DNA of 40,414 nt, from positions 1 through 40,414 of the IMG/VR virus record IMGVR_UViG_3300050821_006666; one strand, 5' to 3'. Shown in pieces: positions 1 to 7,108 of the stretch. How positions within the stretch are numbered: the stretch's first letter is position 1; every line of letters begins with the position of its first letter. Below the pieces are notes generated by a model. That model made no database searches. It was not told where the DNA came from and worked only from the letters and a program-made list of their open reading frames with translations. Position numbers and translations under genes: made by a program. The DNA comes from a virus.

Positions 1-98
1 TACGCATAGTAGACTGCTATGAGAATAATAAGCAGGGACTTGAGCATTATGTAGAATGGTTATCTTCAAAACCTTATCTTTATGGCAAGCATTTTGCC
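1..98. repeat. Terminal direct repeat, copy A (assembly closure)
   Basis: These 98 bases are identical to the last 98 bases of the window (40317-40414). The terminase reading frame runs through both copies in register, so the repeat most likely marks overlap at the ends of a circular assembly rather than a physical terminal repeat. The unique genome length is then 40,316 bp. Confidence 0.95.
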
Positions 99-533
99 CC
101 ATTTGATATCAAGGTCAAAGAGTGGGGATCTGGGATAACGCGATGGGAGAAAGCTCGCCAGCTTGGTATAGAATTCCATATCGCCGATTCATTCCATGAT
201 GGTTCTAAGAAGATTGGATTGATGGATGGAATTGAAGCAGCACGCTCAATAATACCTAAGTGCTGGATTGATGAAGTAAAATGTGACAGACTGATCAAGT
301 GCTTGGAGAACTACCGACAAGAGTATGATTCCAAAAACAAAGTGTATAAATCTCAGCCTCTTCATAATGAGTTCAGTCACATGGCCGATGCTTTTAGGTA
401 TCTTGCATTATCACAGCCCAAGACCAAAGATGGAATGTCTGAAGAGGATTTTAATAAACAATGGATGAAGGTGGTGTATGGTGATAACTCATCTATGCCC
501 GCTGTATTCCGCAATGATTTGCCGAATTATTAA
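1..533 (+). CDS. terL: Terminase large subunit, C-terminal part (continues from 39476-40414)
   Basis: This is the 3' part of the large terminase gene, cut by linearisation of the circle. The first full codon is at position 3. Joining 39476-40414 to 99-533 gives an uninterrupted 457-residue protein. This part holds the end of the RNase H-like nuclease domain that cuts the DNA concatemer at the start and end of packaging. The motif FSHMADAFRY (D410 in the joined protein) is the usual final metal-binding aspartate of TerL nucleases; an earlier aspartate (D262, in SSWDIGVRDS) lies in the other part. The gene is followed after 2 bp by a small hypothetical gene. The order TerL, small genes, portal is normal for a packaging module. 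Confidence 0.93.
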   Translation, partial: RIVDCYENNKQGLEHYVEWLSSKPYLYGKHFAPFDIKVKEWGSGITRWEKARQLGIEFHIADSFHDGSKKIGLMDGIEAARSIIPKCWIDEVKCDRLIKCLENYRQEYDSKNKVYKSQPLHNEFSHMADAFRYLALSQPKTKDGMSEEDFNKQWMKVVYGDNSSMPAVFRNDLPNY

Positions 534-535
534 CA

Positions 536-733
536 ATGATTCAACCACCGATTGAAATCTTATACAAAGACCCATTCATAACGATCACCAAAGGAGAACA
601 TGGTGTTCATTTGTCTATGAGAGAGGGATTGACTGAAGATCAATATCTGAGGCAGATGCAATCCTTCTTTAGGATAATTGAAAGATGTATACGGCAACAT
701 CGTGAGTTGGAGAATGAAGAGGAATATAAATGA
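536..733 (+). CDS. Small hypothetical protein (65 aa)
   Basis: The gene starts 2 bp after the terminase stop and overlaps the next gene by 4 bp (ATGA), so it is translationally coupled on both sides. The product is 65 residues, charged, with a glutamate-rich C-terminus (RELENEEEYK) and a helical segment around QMQSFFRIIERCIRQH. I do not recognise a family. Its place between terminase and portal genes suggests a minor role late in infection, but function is unknown. Confidence 0.75.
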   Translation: MIQPPIEILYKDPFITITKGEHGVHLSMREGLTEDQYLRQMQSFFRIIERCIRQHRELENEEEYK

Positions 734-1098
734 AGAGACAATTAAATTTTAGATATATTGAAAATCTTATGCGGGATGAATCCGTAATTCCGACTGATAG
801 TATAACTGATCAATGGCAGCCTATTAATAAAGGCACAGCCCCTGGTTGTTGTTTATTTATGATTATAAATGATACCGATATTCCTGTAATTGTATCGATT
901 GAAAAGGATCCTAATTATAACTATTATATTAGCAGAAGAAATTCTTGTTATATAGAGCACAAATATATGAATAAATATATCTATCAACCTGACACAAGAA
1001 TATTTATTCGGTCTACTTCTAAAATTGATGATGATGGTGGTGAAGTGAAACTTGTTTGTCTTTATGAAAGAAAAGGTGAACTGTATGAAAAATTTTAA
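730..1098 (+). CDS. Hypothetical protein (122 aa)
   Basis: The product is 122 residues, rich in Tyr, Asn and Ile, with an acidic stretch (KIDDDGGEVKL) near the end. It overlaps its upstream neighbour by 4 bp (ATGA) and its downstream neighbour by 14 bp, which supports a genuine coupled gene. No signal peptide, membrane segment or known motif is visible. The opposite-strand ORF over the same region looks like a low-complexity shadow. Function unknown. Confidence 0.7.
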   Translation: MKRQLNFRYIENLMRDESVIPTDSITDQWQPINKGTAPGCCLFMIINDTDIPVIVSIEKDPNYNYYISRRNSCYIEHKYMNKYIYQPDTRIFIRSTSKIDDDGGEVKLVCLYERKGELYEKF

Positions 1099-1477
1099 AT
1101 GGATATCAATCAAAGATCAATTACCATCAATACCATATTGTTGCTTTGCAACGTGGTCAGAGACTGAAAGATTTCCTAACAATCTATTCATAATATGGTA
1201 TGTGCATGGAAATGAAAGCATTCCTGGACATTGGAGGGGATATCTACTGGGAGATGAAGGTAAGTTCTGCTCTAGAAAGAACAAAGAAGTATTCGATAGG
1301 TACAATATTGATTGTTTTGTTATTGAAGACTATATAACTTATTGGTCACCAATAACTGATGTTCTTGATCCTCGTTTTGATCCTGAAATACATATACCTC
1401 GAATAATAGAAGAGAATTGTAAATATATTGGATGTGACAATGATACCGATATGCACTGTTTGCTAAACAATAAATAA
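1085..1477 (+). CDS. DUF551-like protein (130 aa)
   Basis: The ATG at 1085 is chosen because an AGGTGA ribosome-binding site lies just upstream and the protein then begins MKNFKWISIKDQLP. That is the typical opening of DUF551-type phage proteins (W-I-x-[IV]-x-D-x-x-P). The same family usually ends in a W-x-P motif, matched here by ITYWSPI near residue 100. A second such gene lies at 6827-7108 and three more diverged candidates lie at 33588, 38372 and 38719. The molecular role of the family is unknown. It is the last gene before the tRNA cluster. Confidence 0.7.
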   Translation: MKNFKWISIKDQLPSIPYCCFATWSETERFPNNLFIIWYVHGNESIPGHWRGYLLGDEGKFCSRKNKEVFDRYNIDCFVIEDYITYWSPITDVLDPRFDPEIHIPRIIEENCKYIGCDNDTDMHCLLNNK

Positions 1478-1596
1478 TTTTATATAGTATCTCACTCAGG
1501 GACTCCTGTGATAATAACGCAGTTGCTTTATGGCTACTCGTTCTATAATTATTCAAGCGGGTGTTTTTAGTATATATTTGCACCCGCTTGTCTATT
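1478..1596 (+). promoter_or_regulatory. Intergenic hairpins and candidate promoter before the tRNA cluster
   Basis: This gap has no gene. It contains a bulged hairpin (TCAC-tc-AGG / CCT-GTGA, 1492-1511), a consensus -10 box TATAAT at 1544-1549 with a weak -35 (GTTGCT, 1522-1527, 16-bp spacer), and a perfect 10-bp stem (CAAGCGGGTG at 1554-1563 with CACCCGCTTG at 1581-1590). The stem ends 6 bp before tRNA-Glu and could guide 5' processing or act as a terminator for upstream readthrough. The promoter reading is inference. Confidence 0.4.
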
Positions 1597-1671
1597 GCTC
1601 TTGTCGTCTATTGGTTAGGACACTGTCTTTTCAAGACAGTAAACAGAGTTCAATTCTCTGCTAGAGCTCCA
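1597..1671 (+). tRNA. tRNA-Glu (anticodon UUC)
   Basis: A cloverleaf can be folded. Acceptor arm GCTCTTG pairs with CTAGAGC with one T-T mismatch. The anticodon stem CTGTC/GACAG encloses a loop with TTC. A T-arm with the normal GTTCAAT loop is present. The discriminator T at 1668 is followed by an encoded CCA (1669-1671), as is common in phage tRNAs. Sequence blocks such as GTCTA...GGTTAGGACA are typical of tRNA-Glu. Confidence 0.93.
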
Positions 1672-1687
1672 TCATATTAAATATCTA

Positions 1688-1716
1688 TTTACATCGATAA
1701 TTTTTTATTATATTAT
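1688..1716 (+). promoter_or_regulatory. Candidate sigma70-type promoter for the tRNA-Ser pair
   Basis: TTTACA (1688-1693) and TATTAT (1711-1716) are separated by exactly 17 bp in a very AT-rich 59-bp spacer between tRNA-Glu and the first tRNA-Ser. Initiation about 7 bp downstream would place the transcript start just before the tRNA at 1731. The AT-richness makes chance matches likely, so confidence is moderate. Confidence 0.45.
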
Positions 1717-1730
1717 ATATTATAAATTTT

Positions 1731-1818
1731 GGTGAGATGGCTGAGTGTTTTAAGGCGCCCGTTTGCTAAATGGGATACTGTAACAGGTACACAGGTTAGA
1801 ATCCTGTTCTCACCTCCA
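1731..1818 (+). tRNA. tRNA-Ser (anticodon GCU)
   Basis: The acceptor arm GGTGAGA pairs perfectly with TCTCACC. The anticodon stem CCCGT/ATGGG (one G.U pair) encloses TT-GCT-AA. A long variable arm typical of class II tRNAs follows, then a T-arm with GTTAGAAT and an encoded CCA at 1816-1818. The length of 88 nt is normal for tRNA-Ser. It reads AGC and AGU codons. Confidence 0.93.
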
Positions 1819-1823
1819 ATATT

Positions 1824-1910
1824 GGAGAGATGGCTGAGTGGCCGAAGGCGGCGGTCTTGAAAACCGTTAGATGTCATGTCTCGTGAGTTCGAATCTCACT
1901 CTCTCCTCCA
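1824..1910 (+). tRNA. tRNA-Ser (anticodon UGA)
   Basis: The acceptor arm GGAGAGA pairs perfectly with TCTCTCC. The anticodon loop is CT-TGA-AA, followed by a class II variable arm, the T-loop GTTCGAAT and an encoded CCA at 1908-1910. It lies only 5 bp after the previous tRNA-Ser, so the two are probably cotranscribed and processed together. It reads UCA and, by wobble, other UCN codons, which are frequent in the Ser-rich fibre genes of this phage. Confidence 0.94.
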
Positions 1911-1961
1911 TATATCTCAATTCACTTTTCCTTTCTTGAATTAATCTTCAAAGCTGTATTA

Positions 1962-1991
1962 CTCTGATTTACAACAAATTCTTTATCAGAG
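1962..1991 (+). promoter_or_regulatory. Hairpin covering the portal ribosome-binding site
   Basis: CTCTGAT (1962-1968) and ATCAGAG (1985-1991) form a perfect 7-bp stem. The 3' arm runs into the GAGAGAG stretch that serves as the ribosome-binding site of the portal gene (ATG at 2002). The hairpin could therefore limit portal translation. This is inference from pairing only. Confidence 0.35.
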
Positions 1992-2001
1992 AGAGTACAA
2001 T

Positions 2002-4029
2002 ATGCTATTTCCTGTGCTATCTCCACAATATCTTGACGAGGCCGACAGAGCGATTCTTGCCAAGATGGAGACCTTTTATGCTGAGTCAATAACAATCAAT
2101 CAATCTTTTTGGTCAGAGGCAGATACTGATACTCGGTTTGAGATTGGTGATCAATCCCTCTGGAACGATCTTTATGGCAATCTACCCGCTAACAGACGCA
2201 GACAATTCTCCTTCAATCGCATAAGACGTTGCATAGAGAACGTATCTGGTTATCAACGCCGCAATCGTAAATCAACTGTCTGTATTCCCATCGAGAACTC
2301 CGACGCCAAGACTGCTGATCAGTTTACCAAGATCTTGATGAGCACTGACAAGACCGAAGGTGTCCTTGAGACAATATCCGAATCCTTCCATGGTGCGCTT
2401 GTCACTGGCATGAATCTACTTCATGTGTGGATGGATTATCGTGAGGACCCAGTGTCTGGCACCATCAAGGTTGATAACTGCTCATATAACTCATTTCTTG
2501 TCGATCCCTATTTCAGGAAGTCAGACTTATCAGACTGTAATTCAATATGGAAGCGATCTTTCTTAACAAAGCGCGAGTGTTTATCGTTATTTCCCAACAA
2601 AGAAGAGGAGATAATGGGTCTTATTGGTGGTGACAATGGTACAGGGAGGGACTTTAAGTTTCAATATATGCCCGAATCGTACAACTACGGCTATAAATCG
2701 CTGTTGACGTACGATGAGTTCTATTACCGGGATTTTCGTTCACAGAAGATGCTGGTTGATAGCAATACTGGTGAAACCATGGAATGGACAGGAGAAGACG
2801 ATGACTTGGATCTTTTTCTACAAATTCATCCTGAAATTACTACGATTGATAATCAAATACCGACGGTAAAACTGGCAATTGTTATACAAGGCAAGGTTTT
2901 CTATAATGGGCCGCAGCCCTCGGGGCTGGATACTTACCCTTTCATCGCAGTATTGGGATACTTTAACCCTCAGTCTCCCTATTTCCCTTGGAGAATTCAG
3001 GGGATGGTTAGGGGTCTTCGAGACGCCCAATATCTATACAACCGTCGTCGTATTATTGAGCTTGATATATTAGAGTCCCAGATAAACTCCGGTTGGAAGT
3101 TTAAGGAAAATTCCCTGGTCAATCCATCAGATGCTTACACCAATACTGGCCAGGGAAAACCCCTGATCGTTAAGCAAGAAGCTCAAATGTCCGACGTTGA
3201 GAAAATTCTTCCAGGTGATATCCCTCCATCCATGATCCAGCTTTCAGAGCTACTCGCTAAAGAAGTTATGGAGATATCGGGGGTCAACGAAGAATTACTG
3301 GGTTCGAGCCATGATGACAAAGCTGGCGTACTTTCCATGCTCCGCCAAGGCGCGGGGCTCACAACACTCCAATCCCTTTTTGATCAGCTAGATCGTTCCC
3401 AAAAGCTATTGGGCAACATCATGATCAAACTCATTCAAGCAAACTATACGCCCGGAAAAGTACAAAAGATACTTGAAGGTCAACAACCTTCTGCACAGTT
3501 CTATAACAAAGCATTTGGCAAGTATCATGCCATGGTTGAAGAGGGTCTTAATACAACCAACCAAAGACAAATGGCGCTTGTACAACTATTGCAACTCAAA
3601 GAGATTGGTGTACCTATACCCAACTCAGTCTTGTTGGAACAGGTTACCATTCAAGAGAAAGACAAGCTTATGGAATCAATCAATCAACAAGAGCAACAAG
3701 CATCCCAGATGCAGCAGATGCAACTTGACTTGCAGATGGAAGAGATCAAATCAAGAATCAATCTATCAGAAGCTCGTGCGATTGCTGACCGTGGTCTTGG
3801 GCTTGAAAGAGCATCTCGTGTTGATGAGAATGAAGCACTGGCTGAAGAGCGTCGTGCAGCTGCAGTGAAAGATGAAGATATAGCGCTTCTTAACTTGGTG
3901 AAGGCTATCAAGGAAATGGAGGGGATTGATATTGATAACATTCAAAAGCTTGTTGCCATGTCTTCTATCATTGAGCAACAGAAAGCAAATAATAATGCAG
4001 AGTCTCAACAACAAAAACAGGGAGTATAG
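2002..4029 (+). CDS. Portal protein, P22-like
   Basis: A 675-residue protein of the P22-type portal family. Portals form the dodecameric ring at one capsid vertex through which DNA enters and leaves and to which the terminase docks. Typical stretches are visible: FNRIRRCIENVSGYQRRNRK near residue 75, YNSFLVDPYFR near 165, and SGVNEELLGSSHDDKAGVLS around residue 430, the family's conserved region before the C-terminal helical part. The last 150 residues are a Gln/Glu/Met-rich coiled coil (QQEQQASQMQQMQLDLQMEE), comparable to the P22 barrel helices. The gene follows the tRNA cluster and begins the head-assembly block. Its length is close to that of P22 gp1. Confidence 0.93.
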   Translation: MLFPVLSPQYLDEADRAILAKMETFYAESITINQSFWSEADTDTRFEIGDQSLWNDLYGNLPANRRRQFSFNRIRRCIENVSGYQRRNRKSTVCIPIENSDAKTADQFTKILMSTDKTEGVLETISESFHGALVTGMNLLHVWMDYREDPVSGTIKVDNCSYNSFLVDPYFRKSDLSDCNSIWKRSFLTKRECLSLFPNKEEEIMGLIGGDNGTGRDFKFQYMPESYNYGYKSLLTYDEFYYRDFRSQKMLVDSNTGETMEWTGEDDDLDLFLQIHPEITTIDNQIPTVKLAIVIQGKVFYNGPQPSGLDTYPFIAVLGYFNPQSPYFPWRIQGMVRGLRDAQYLYNRRRIIELDILESQINSGWKFKENSLVNPSDAYTNTGQGKPLIVKQEAQMSDVEKILPGDIPPSMIQLSELLAKEVMEISGVNEELLGSSHDDKAGVLSMLRQGAGLTTLQSLFDQLDRSQKLLGNIMIKLIQANYTPGKVQKILEGQQPSAQFYNKAFGKYHAMVEEGLNTTNQRQMALVQLLQLKEIGVPIPNSVLLEQVTIQEKDKLMESINQQEQQASQMQQMQLDLQMEEIKSRINLSEARAIADRGLGLERASRVDENEALAEERRAAAVKDEDIALLNLVKAIKEMEGIDIDNIQKLVAMSSIIEQQKANNNAESQQQKQGV

Positions 4030-4030
4030 C

Positions 4031-4186
4031 ATGCCTTTTTTAGCATTGTTAAAAGTTATATCTGATCATATTACTGCTGATAATGTTCACCAGTTTATTG
4101 ATCTTGTGAGTAATCTATCAGATCTTCATCAATCAATGAGTTCACCGGACTGTGATTGTAAAAATAATAAGGCCCCTAATAGTTAG
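4031..4186 (+). CDS. Small hypothetical protein (51 aa)
   Basis: It starts 1 bp after the portal stop with GGAG seven bases upstream, giving MPFLALLKVISDH... of 51 residues. A longer in-frame version would begin inside the portal gene but lacks a ribosome-binding site. The C-terminus carries two Cys in CDCK. No known motif. Small genes at this position are common in portal-scaffold intervals and may be minor virion proteins; function unknown. Confidence 0.6.
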   Translation: MPFLALLKVISDHITADNVHQFIDLVSNLSDLHQSMSSPDCDCKNNKAPNS

Positions 4187-4233
4187 AGGCTAAACCCTTG
4201 CACCCAGCGTGCAGTTACTATTGAGGAGTGTTC

Positions 4234-4512
4234 ATGAAAAAGTTTCATGGATCTAAAATGAGTTCATCCAATCAAGGTGAATATGTGGGACACGAATCAC
4301 GTAATGCCCAAGAGCTACGTGATAGCGGTATGATCTCTGAAAACAGATCAGCTATTGCCAATATGCCCCAGGAAGTTATGATCAAGCATTGGCCATCGCC
4401 ATCTGGTTATGCTATTGATGGTCGTCTTGATGACACCATACGTGGTATCAACGAGCAGATGTCCGATGATGTTCGCAAGGGCCGTGCCGATATGAACCCT
4501 AAAAAGGTATAA
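4234..4512 (+). CDS. Hypothetical protein (92 aa)
   Basis: The start at 4234 has a perfect GAGGAG site five bases upstream; an upstream in-frame GTG (4228) overlaps that site and is less likely. The protein is 92 residues, polar, Met- and Asp-rich, with no signal peptide or membrane span. Residues around NAQELRDSGMISEN resemble the SADKTA/NMISAD region of the next gene product, hinting at a loose relationship. It lies in the portal-to-scaffold interval. Function unknown. Confidence 0.7.
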   Translation: MKKFHGSKMSSSNQGEYVGHESRNAQELRDSGMISENRSAIANMPQEVMIKHWPSPSGYAIDGRLDDTIRGINEQMSDDVRKGRADMNPKKV

Positions 4513-4513
4513 T

Positions 4514-4705
4514 ATGGACATATATCTTGGAATGCAATCAATCTTGGAGTCGAATCGATTGGACCCAGCTCGACGTCAAGAGCGCCGGGACTACAATATG
4601 ATCTCTGCTGACAAGACTGCTCCTGCAAACTTACCACAACAGGGATTTCAGCGTGAAATACAACGCGGTTATATCCCTAATGCTGTAATTGGAGATAATC
4701 CCTAA
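4514..4705 (+). CDS. Hypothetical protein (63 aa)
   Basis: It starts 1 bp after the previous stop, with AAAGG upstream, and its stop shares one base with the next ATG (TAATG). The 63-residue product is Arg-rich in its middle (DPARRQERRDYNM). The tight packing with four other small genes (4031-5027) supports a polycistronic unit. No family recognised. Confidence 0.68.
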   Translation: MDIYLGMQSILESNRLDPARRQERRDYNMISADKTAPANLPQQGFQREIQRGYIPNAVIGDNP

Positions 4706-4857
4706 TGCCAGCAATGCTACGACCTAACAAAAAGGCAGAAAAGATTGCGTACGCAATACTAGGCAAGCCCGCTAACCTACGTAAACACAAGACCTCTGCT
4801 AATAAAGAACGAATTGAAAAGCAGTTATTGTTTGAAGAAGCAAGAAGGGCTCGCTAA
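4705..4857 (+). CDS. Small basic hypothetical protein (50 aa)
   Basis: Read directly from the sequence: MPAMLRPNKKAEKIAYAILG... ending in EEARRAR, 50 residues. It is coupled by TAATG overlaps at both ends (stop of the previous gene at 4705, start of the next at 4857). It is strongly basic and predicted helical, so it could bind DNA or a partner protein in the virion. No family recognised. Confidence 0.65.
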   Translation: MPAMLRPNKKAEKIAYAILGKPANLRKHKTSANKERIEKQLLFEEARRAR

Positions 4858-5027
4858 TGGCTAAAAATAAATCTGCTAAGAAGAAAAAGAAAGTGATGAA
4901 AGAGTTTCAGGAAGGAACGCTGAGATCTGGGTCCAAATCCGGTCCAGTTGTTACTGATCCTAAACAGGCTGTCGCGATAAGTTATTCTGAGGCTAAAGAA
5001 GCTAAGAAGAAAAAGAAGCGTAAATAA
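4857..5027 (+). CDS. Small Lys-rich protein, DUF6496-like (56 aa)
   Basis: Read directly: it begins MAKNKSAKKKKKVMKEFQEG and continues GTLRSGS...VVTDPKQAVAISYSEAKEAKKKKKRK, 56 residues. The central pattern (K-V-M-x-E-F-x-x-G-T-L-x-S-G-S, then KQA-x-AI-x-x-SEA) matches the small DUF6496-type proteins found in phages and bacteria. Both termini are poly-lysine, suggesting nucleic-acid binding, perhaps a DNA-associated virion protein; this role is inference. It is followed by a strong hairpin. Confidence 0.75.
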   Translation: MAKNKSAKKKKKVMKEFQEGTLRSGSKSGPVVTDPKQAVAISYSEAKEAKKKKKRK

Positions 5028-5032
5028 AAGAA

Positions 5033-5060
5033 GAACCGGTGCTTATGACTCCACCGGTTC
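5033..5060 (+). terminator. 9-bp hairpin after the small-gene cluster
   Basis: GAACCGGTG (5033-5041) pairs perfectly with CACCGGTTC (5052-5060) around a 10-nt loop, just after the stop at 5027. No clear T-tract follows, so it may be a weak terminator, a processing site or an mRNA-stabilising hairpin. Confidence 0.5.
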
Positions 5061-5130
5061 AACTGTAACCTGACCTCATCAAGCGTAACGCTAATATATC
5101 TTGAAGGGCATCTAAATTATCTTATTTCTT

Positions 5131-5163
5131 TTGACATAAGTCAACAAGTTATGCCAATATAAA
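5131..5163 (+). promoter_or_regulatory. Candidate promoter/operator before the scaffold operon
   Basis: A consensus -35 TTGACA (5131-5136) and a TATAAA box (5158-5163) lie upstream of the gene at 5180, but the 21-bp spacer is too long for a normal promoter. The -35 lies in an inverted repeat TTGAC-ATAA-GTCAA (5131-5144), overlapping CATAA...TTATG (5135-5153). These could be a regulator site. The core AAGTCAACAAGT also occurs at 10299-10310, over the endonuclease promoter. Confidence 0.3.
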
Positions 5164-5179
5164 CTCAAAGGAGATTAAT

Positions 5180-5686
5180 ATGTCAGAAAAAAGAGATACC
5201 GTCGGTAAATTATCAAGCGAACTCATAGTAAAAGCACCAGAATCATCAGATGCCATTGAACAGATGCGCGAGCAACTATCTGAGTATGATGAAAATCTTC
5301 TTCTGTGCGCTCAAGTTAACAGCAAGAAATACCCTGGCATATTCTACATCGTTTCACTCACAAAAAAAGAGAGATTGATGCAGAATGTGTTACGTTCTTA
5401 TTTTTTTGCCAGGCGATCCTGTCCAACACCCGATTGGGACCAAACAGTATATATGGTTGATTCCGTCAATCATTCAATCAATTTCATGTGGGTTATTCCC
5501 TCAAGAGATACCTGTGATTGGATGTATTCTAATCCTCTCCTGGTTCCACATGAACAACGAGAGCTACTTAACTTTGTTATAGATTTTAAGGAAGGGATTC
5601 TTCTTAAGCGTTGCAAGAAACTTAATAATGAAGAAGCAGATTCTCCTTTTCTTATCAATAAAGGATTAATATGTCATACCACCTAA
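5180..5686 (+). CDS. Hypothetical protein (168 aa), pre-scaffold
   Basis: A 168-residue protein with a clear AAAGGAG site seven bases upstream. It overlaps the scaffold gene by 16 bp. The N-terminal 50 residues are acidic and helical (SSDAIEQMREQLSEYDENLL). The rest is mixed alpha/beta with several Trp (TPDWDQTVYMV, NFMWVIPSRDTCDW). No catalytic motif is seen. Uncharacterised genes of this size commonly sit between portal and scaffold in short-tailed phages. A head-assembly role is inferred from position only. Confidence 0.75.
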   Translation: MSEKRDTVGKLSSELIVKAPESSDAIEQMREQLSEYDENLLLCAQVNSKKYPGIFYIVSLTKKERLMQNVLRSYFFARRSCPTPDWDQTVYMVDSVNHSINFMWVIPSRDTCDWMYSNPLLVPHEQRELLNFVIDFKEGILLKRCKKLNNEEADSPFLINKGLICHTT

Positions 5687-6483
5687 ACATGGCGAATGGA
5701 AAAAGTGTACAACAAACTCCCCCTACCGATTTACTTACTCTGGAGCCATCACCAGATCAGACAGTTCTTACAGATGAAATTATGGAAGCTGAACAACAGG
5801 AATCCGTAGAAGAAATCACTGCCGAGCCAGAAGTCGTCGAAGAACAAGAAGCTCCAAAGCCACAAGTACCTTCATACGATCAAGATGAAGCAGATCGTAA
5901 CTTTAAGGCAATGCGTGAAGCAAAGGCACAGGCACAACGTGAACGTGATGAACTTGCACGACAACTTGAAGATCTTAAGGCTGCTCGGGAAGAAGAATTA
6001 TCCATTGGTGATGATGAGCTCGCTGAAGGCAAGCACCTTAAAAAGCAGAATGATCGTATACGTAAGCTTGAAGCGAAGATAATTGAGACCGAGAAGCGAA
6101 ATAATGACCTTCTTATGGAATCAAAACTCAAGTCCAAGTATCCTGATTTTGATGAAGTGGTTAACGAATCCAGTCTATCCCAGTTGTCCAAATCCGATCC
6201 AGATACTGCAGATTCTATACGCATACTTGCCAAGAGCAATGAATATCTTGCAGCGGTTAATGCTTACAAAGCACTCAAGAAAGACTCATCACCTCTTTCA
6301 GTATTAACTCAGGACCAACAAAAAGCACTCAAGAATGCAGCAAAGCCACGTCCCTCAGTAAGTATATCCCCCACACAGGGAGAGAGCCCTCTGACACGCG
6401 CTAATGCGTTTGCCCAGGGTCTTACACCGGAACTTAAAGCACAATTGGCAGCTGAGATGCAAGAAATGCGTAGGAAGTCATAA
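5671..6483 (+). CDS. Putative scaffolding protein
   Basis: A 270-residue highly charged protein with the layout of phage scaffolds. It has an acidic disordered N-terminus (EEITAEPEVVEEQEAPKPQ), a long coiled coil from about residue 70 to 150 (RNFKAMREAKAQAQRERDEL, KLEAKIIETEKRNNDLLMES), and a small helical C-terminal region (LTPELKAQLAAEMQEMRRK) of the kind that binds coat protein. The start at 5671 has AAGGA five bases upstream; an in-frame ATG at 5689 is possible. It lies shortly before the capsid gene, the usual scaffold position. Confidence 0.8.
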   Translation: MSYHLNMANGKSVQQTPPTDLLTLEPSPDQTVLTDEIMEAEQQESVEEITAEPEVVEEQEAPKPQVPSYDQDEADRNFKAMREAKAQAQRERDELARQLEDLKAAREEELSIGDDELAEGKHLKKQNDRIRKLEAKIIETEKRNNDLLMESKLKSKYPDFDEVVNESSLSQLSKSDPDTADSIRILAKSNEYLAAVNAYKALKKDSSPLSVLTQDQQKALKNAAKPRPSVSISPTQGESPLTRANAFAQGLTPELKAQLAAEMQEMRRKS

Positions 6484-6827
6484 TGTCACTACAGAATGAA
6501 CAATATAAATTTGCCCTTAATGTTGCAGATCTGATCAGATATATCAATCAATCAGGGTATTCGTGTACTCTTGGTGAAGTATTTCGTACGAAGGAGCAGG
6601 CAGAGTTAAATGTTAAGAATGGTACTGGAATTCTTGATAGTAATCATTGTCGTAGACTTGCTATTGATATTAACTTATTTTCACCAACTGGGAAGTTTCT
6701 GATAGAGACCAAAGACTATTATAAGTTTGGGCAATATTGGGAATCTTTGGATCCATTGAATCGATGGGGTGGTGGATTTCCTAAAGTGGATGCAGATCAC
6801 TTTGAACGTAATTACAAGGAATCTTGA
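6483..6827 (+). CDS. M15-family cell-wall peptidase (endolysin-like)
   Basis: A 114-residue single-domain zinc peptidase. It resembles phage M15 proteins (D-Ala-D-Ala carboxypeptidase / L-Ala-D-Glu peptidase group). Zinc ligands are visible as H55 and D62 in SNHCRRLAIDINLF, and H106 in KVDADHFERNY; D103 is positioned as the catalytic acid. The stretch YKFGQYWESLD...NRWGGGF is also typical. It would cleave peptidoglycan peptides, either for host lysis or as a virion-associated enzyme during entry. Its position between scaffold and capsid genes does not settle which. It starts on a TAATG overlap with the scaffold gene. No holin is adjacent. Confidence 0.88.
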   Translation: MSLQNEQYKFALNVADLIRYINQSGYSCTLGEVFRTKEQAELNVKNGTGILDSNHCRRLAIDINLFSPTGKFLIETKDYYKFGQYWESLDPLNRWGGGFPKVDADHFERNYKES

Positions 6828-7108
6828 TGAAATGGATTAATATAAAAGATAAAAAGCCGCCAAGAAAAGGTATAATTGTTGCAATTATGAATGGAAGATT
6901 TGAACAAGGTGGTGATCCGGTACAATGGGTTGATATTGTAATGGTAAGATGTGATAACGGACAATTTTTCTCTATGGATTGTACTAAATATTATTATCTT
7001 CCCGATAAAGAGAAACATCACTCATTTTACTATGAGACTATTAATTATTGGATGCCATACGAAGAATTTAACTTTCCAGCGCCTTTACTCTTGCCCAAGG
7101 AATCTTGA
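6827..7108 (+). CDS. DUF551-like protein (93 aa)
   Basis: The ATG at 6827 overlaps the previous stop (TGATG) and has AAGGA five bases upstream. The product opens MKWINIKDKKPPRKGIIVAI and closes with INYWMPYEEF, the two signature ends of DUF551 proteins. It is bracketed by a 17-bp direct repeat (6815-6831 and 7096-7112), so both the preceding and this protein end in KES. This suggests the gene entered as a cassette. Function of the family is unknown. Confidence 0.78.
   Translation: MKWINIKDKKPPRKGIIVAIMNGRFEQGGDPVQWVDIVMVRCDNGQFFSMDCTKYYYLPDKEKHHSFYYETINYWMPYEEFNFPAPLLLPKES

Noticed and set aside
3473-3868. 131-aa plus-strand ORF in another frame
   Set aside because: It lies entirely inside the portal gene, without a ribosome-binding site or recognisable motif.
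5880-6239. 119-aa minus-strand ORF
   Set aside because: A Ser/Arg-rich shadow of the scaffold coiled coil.
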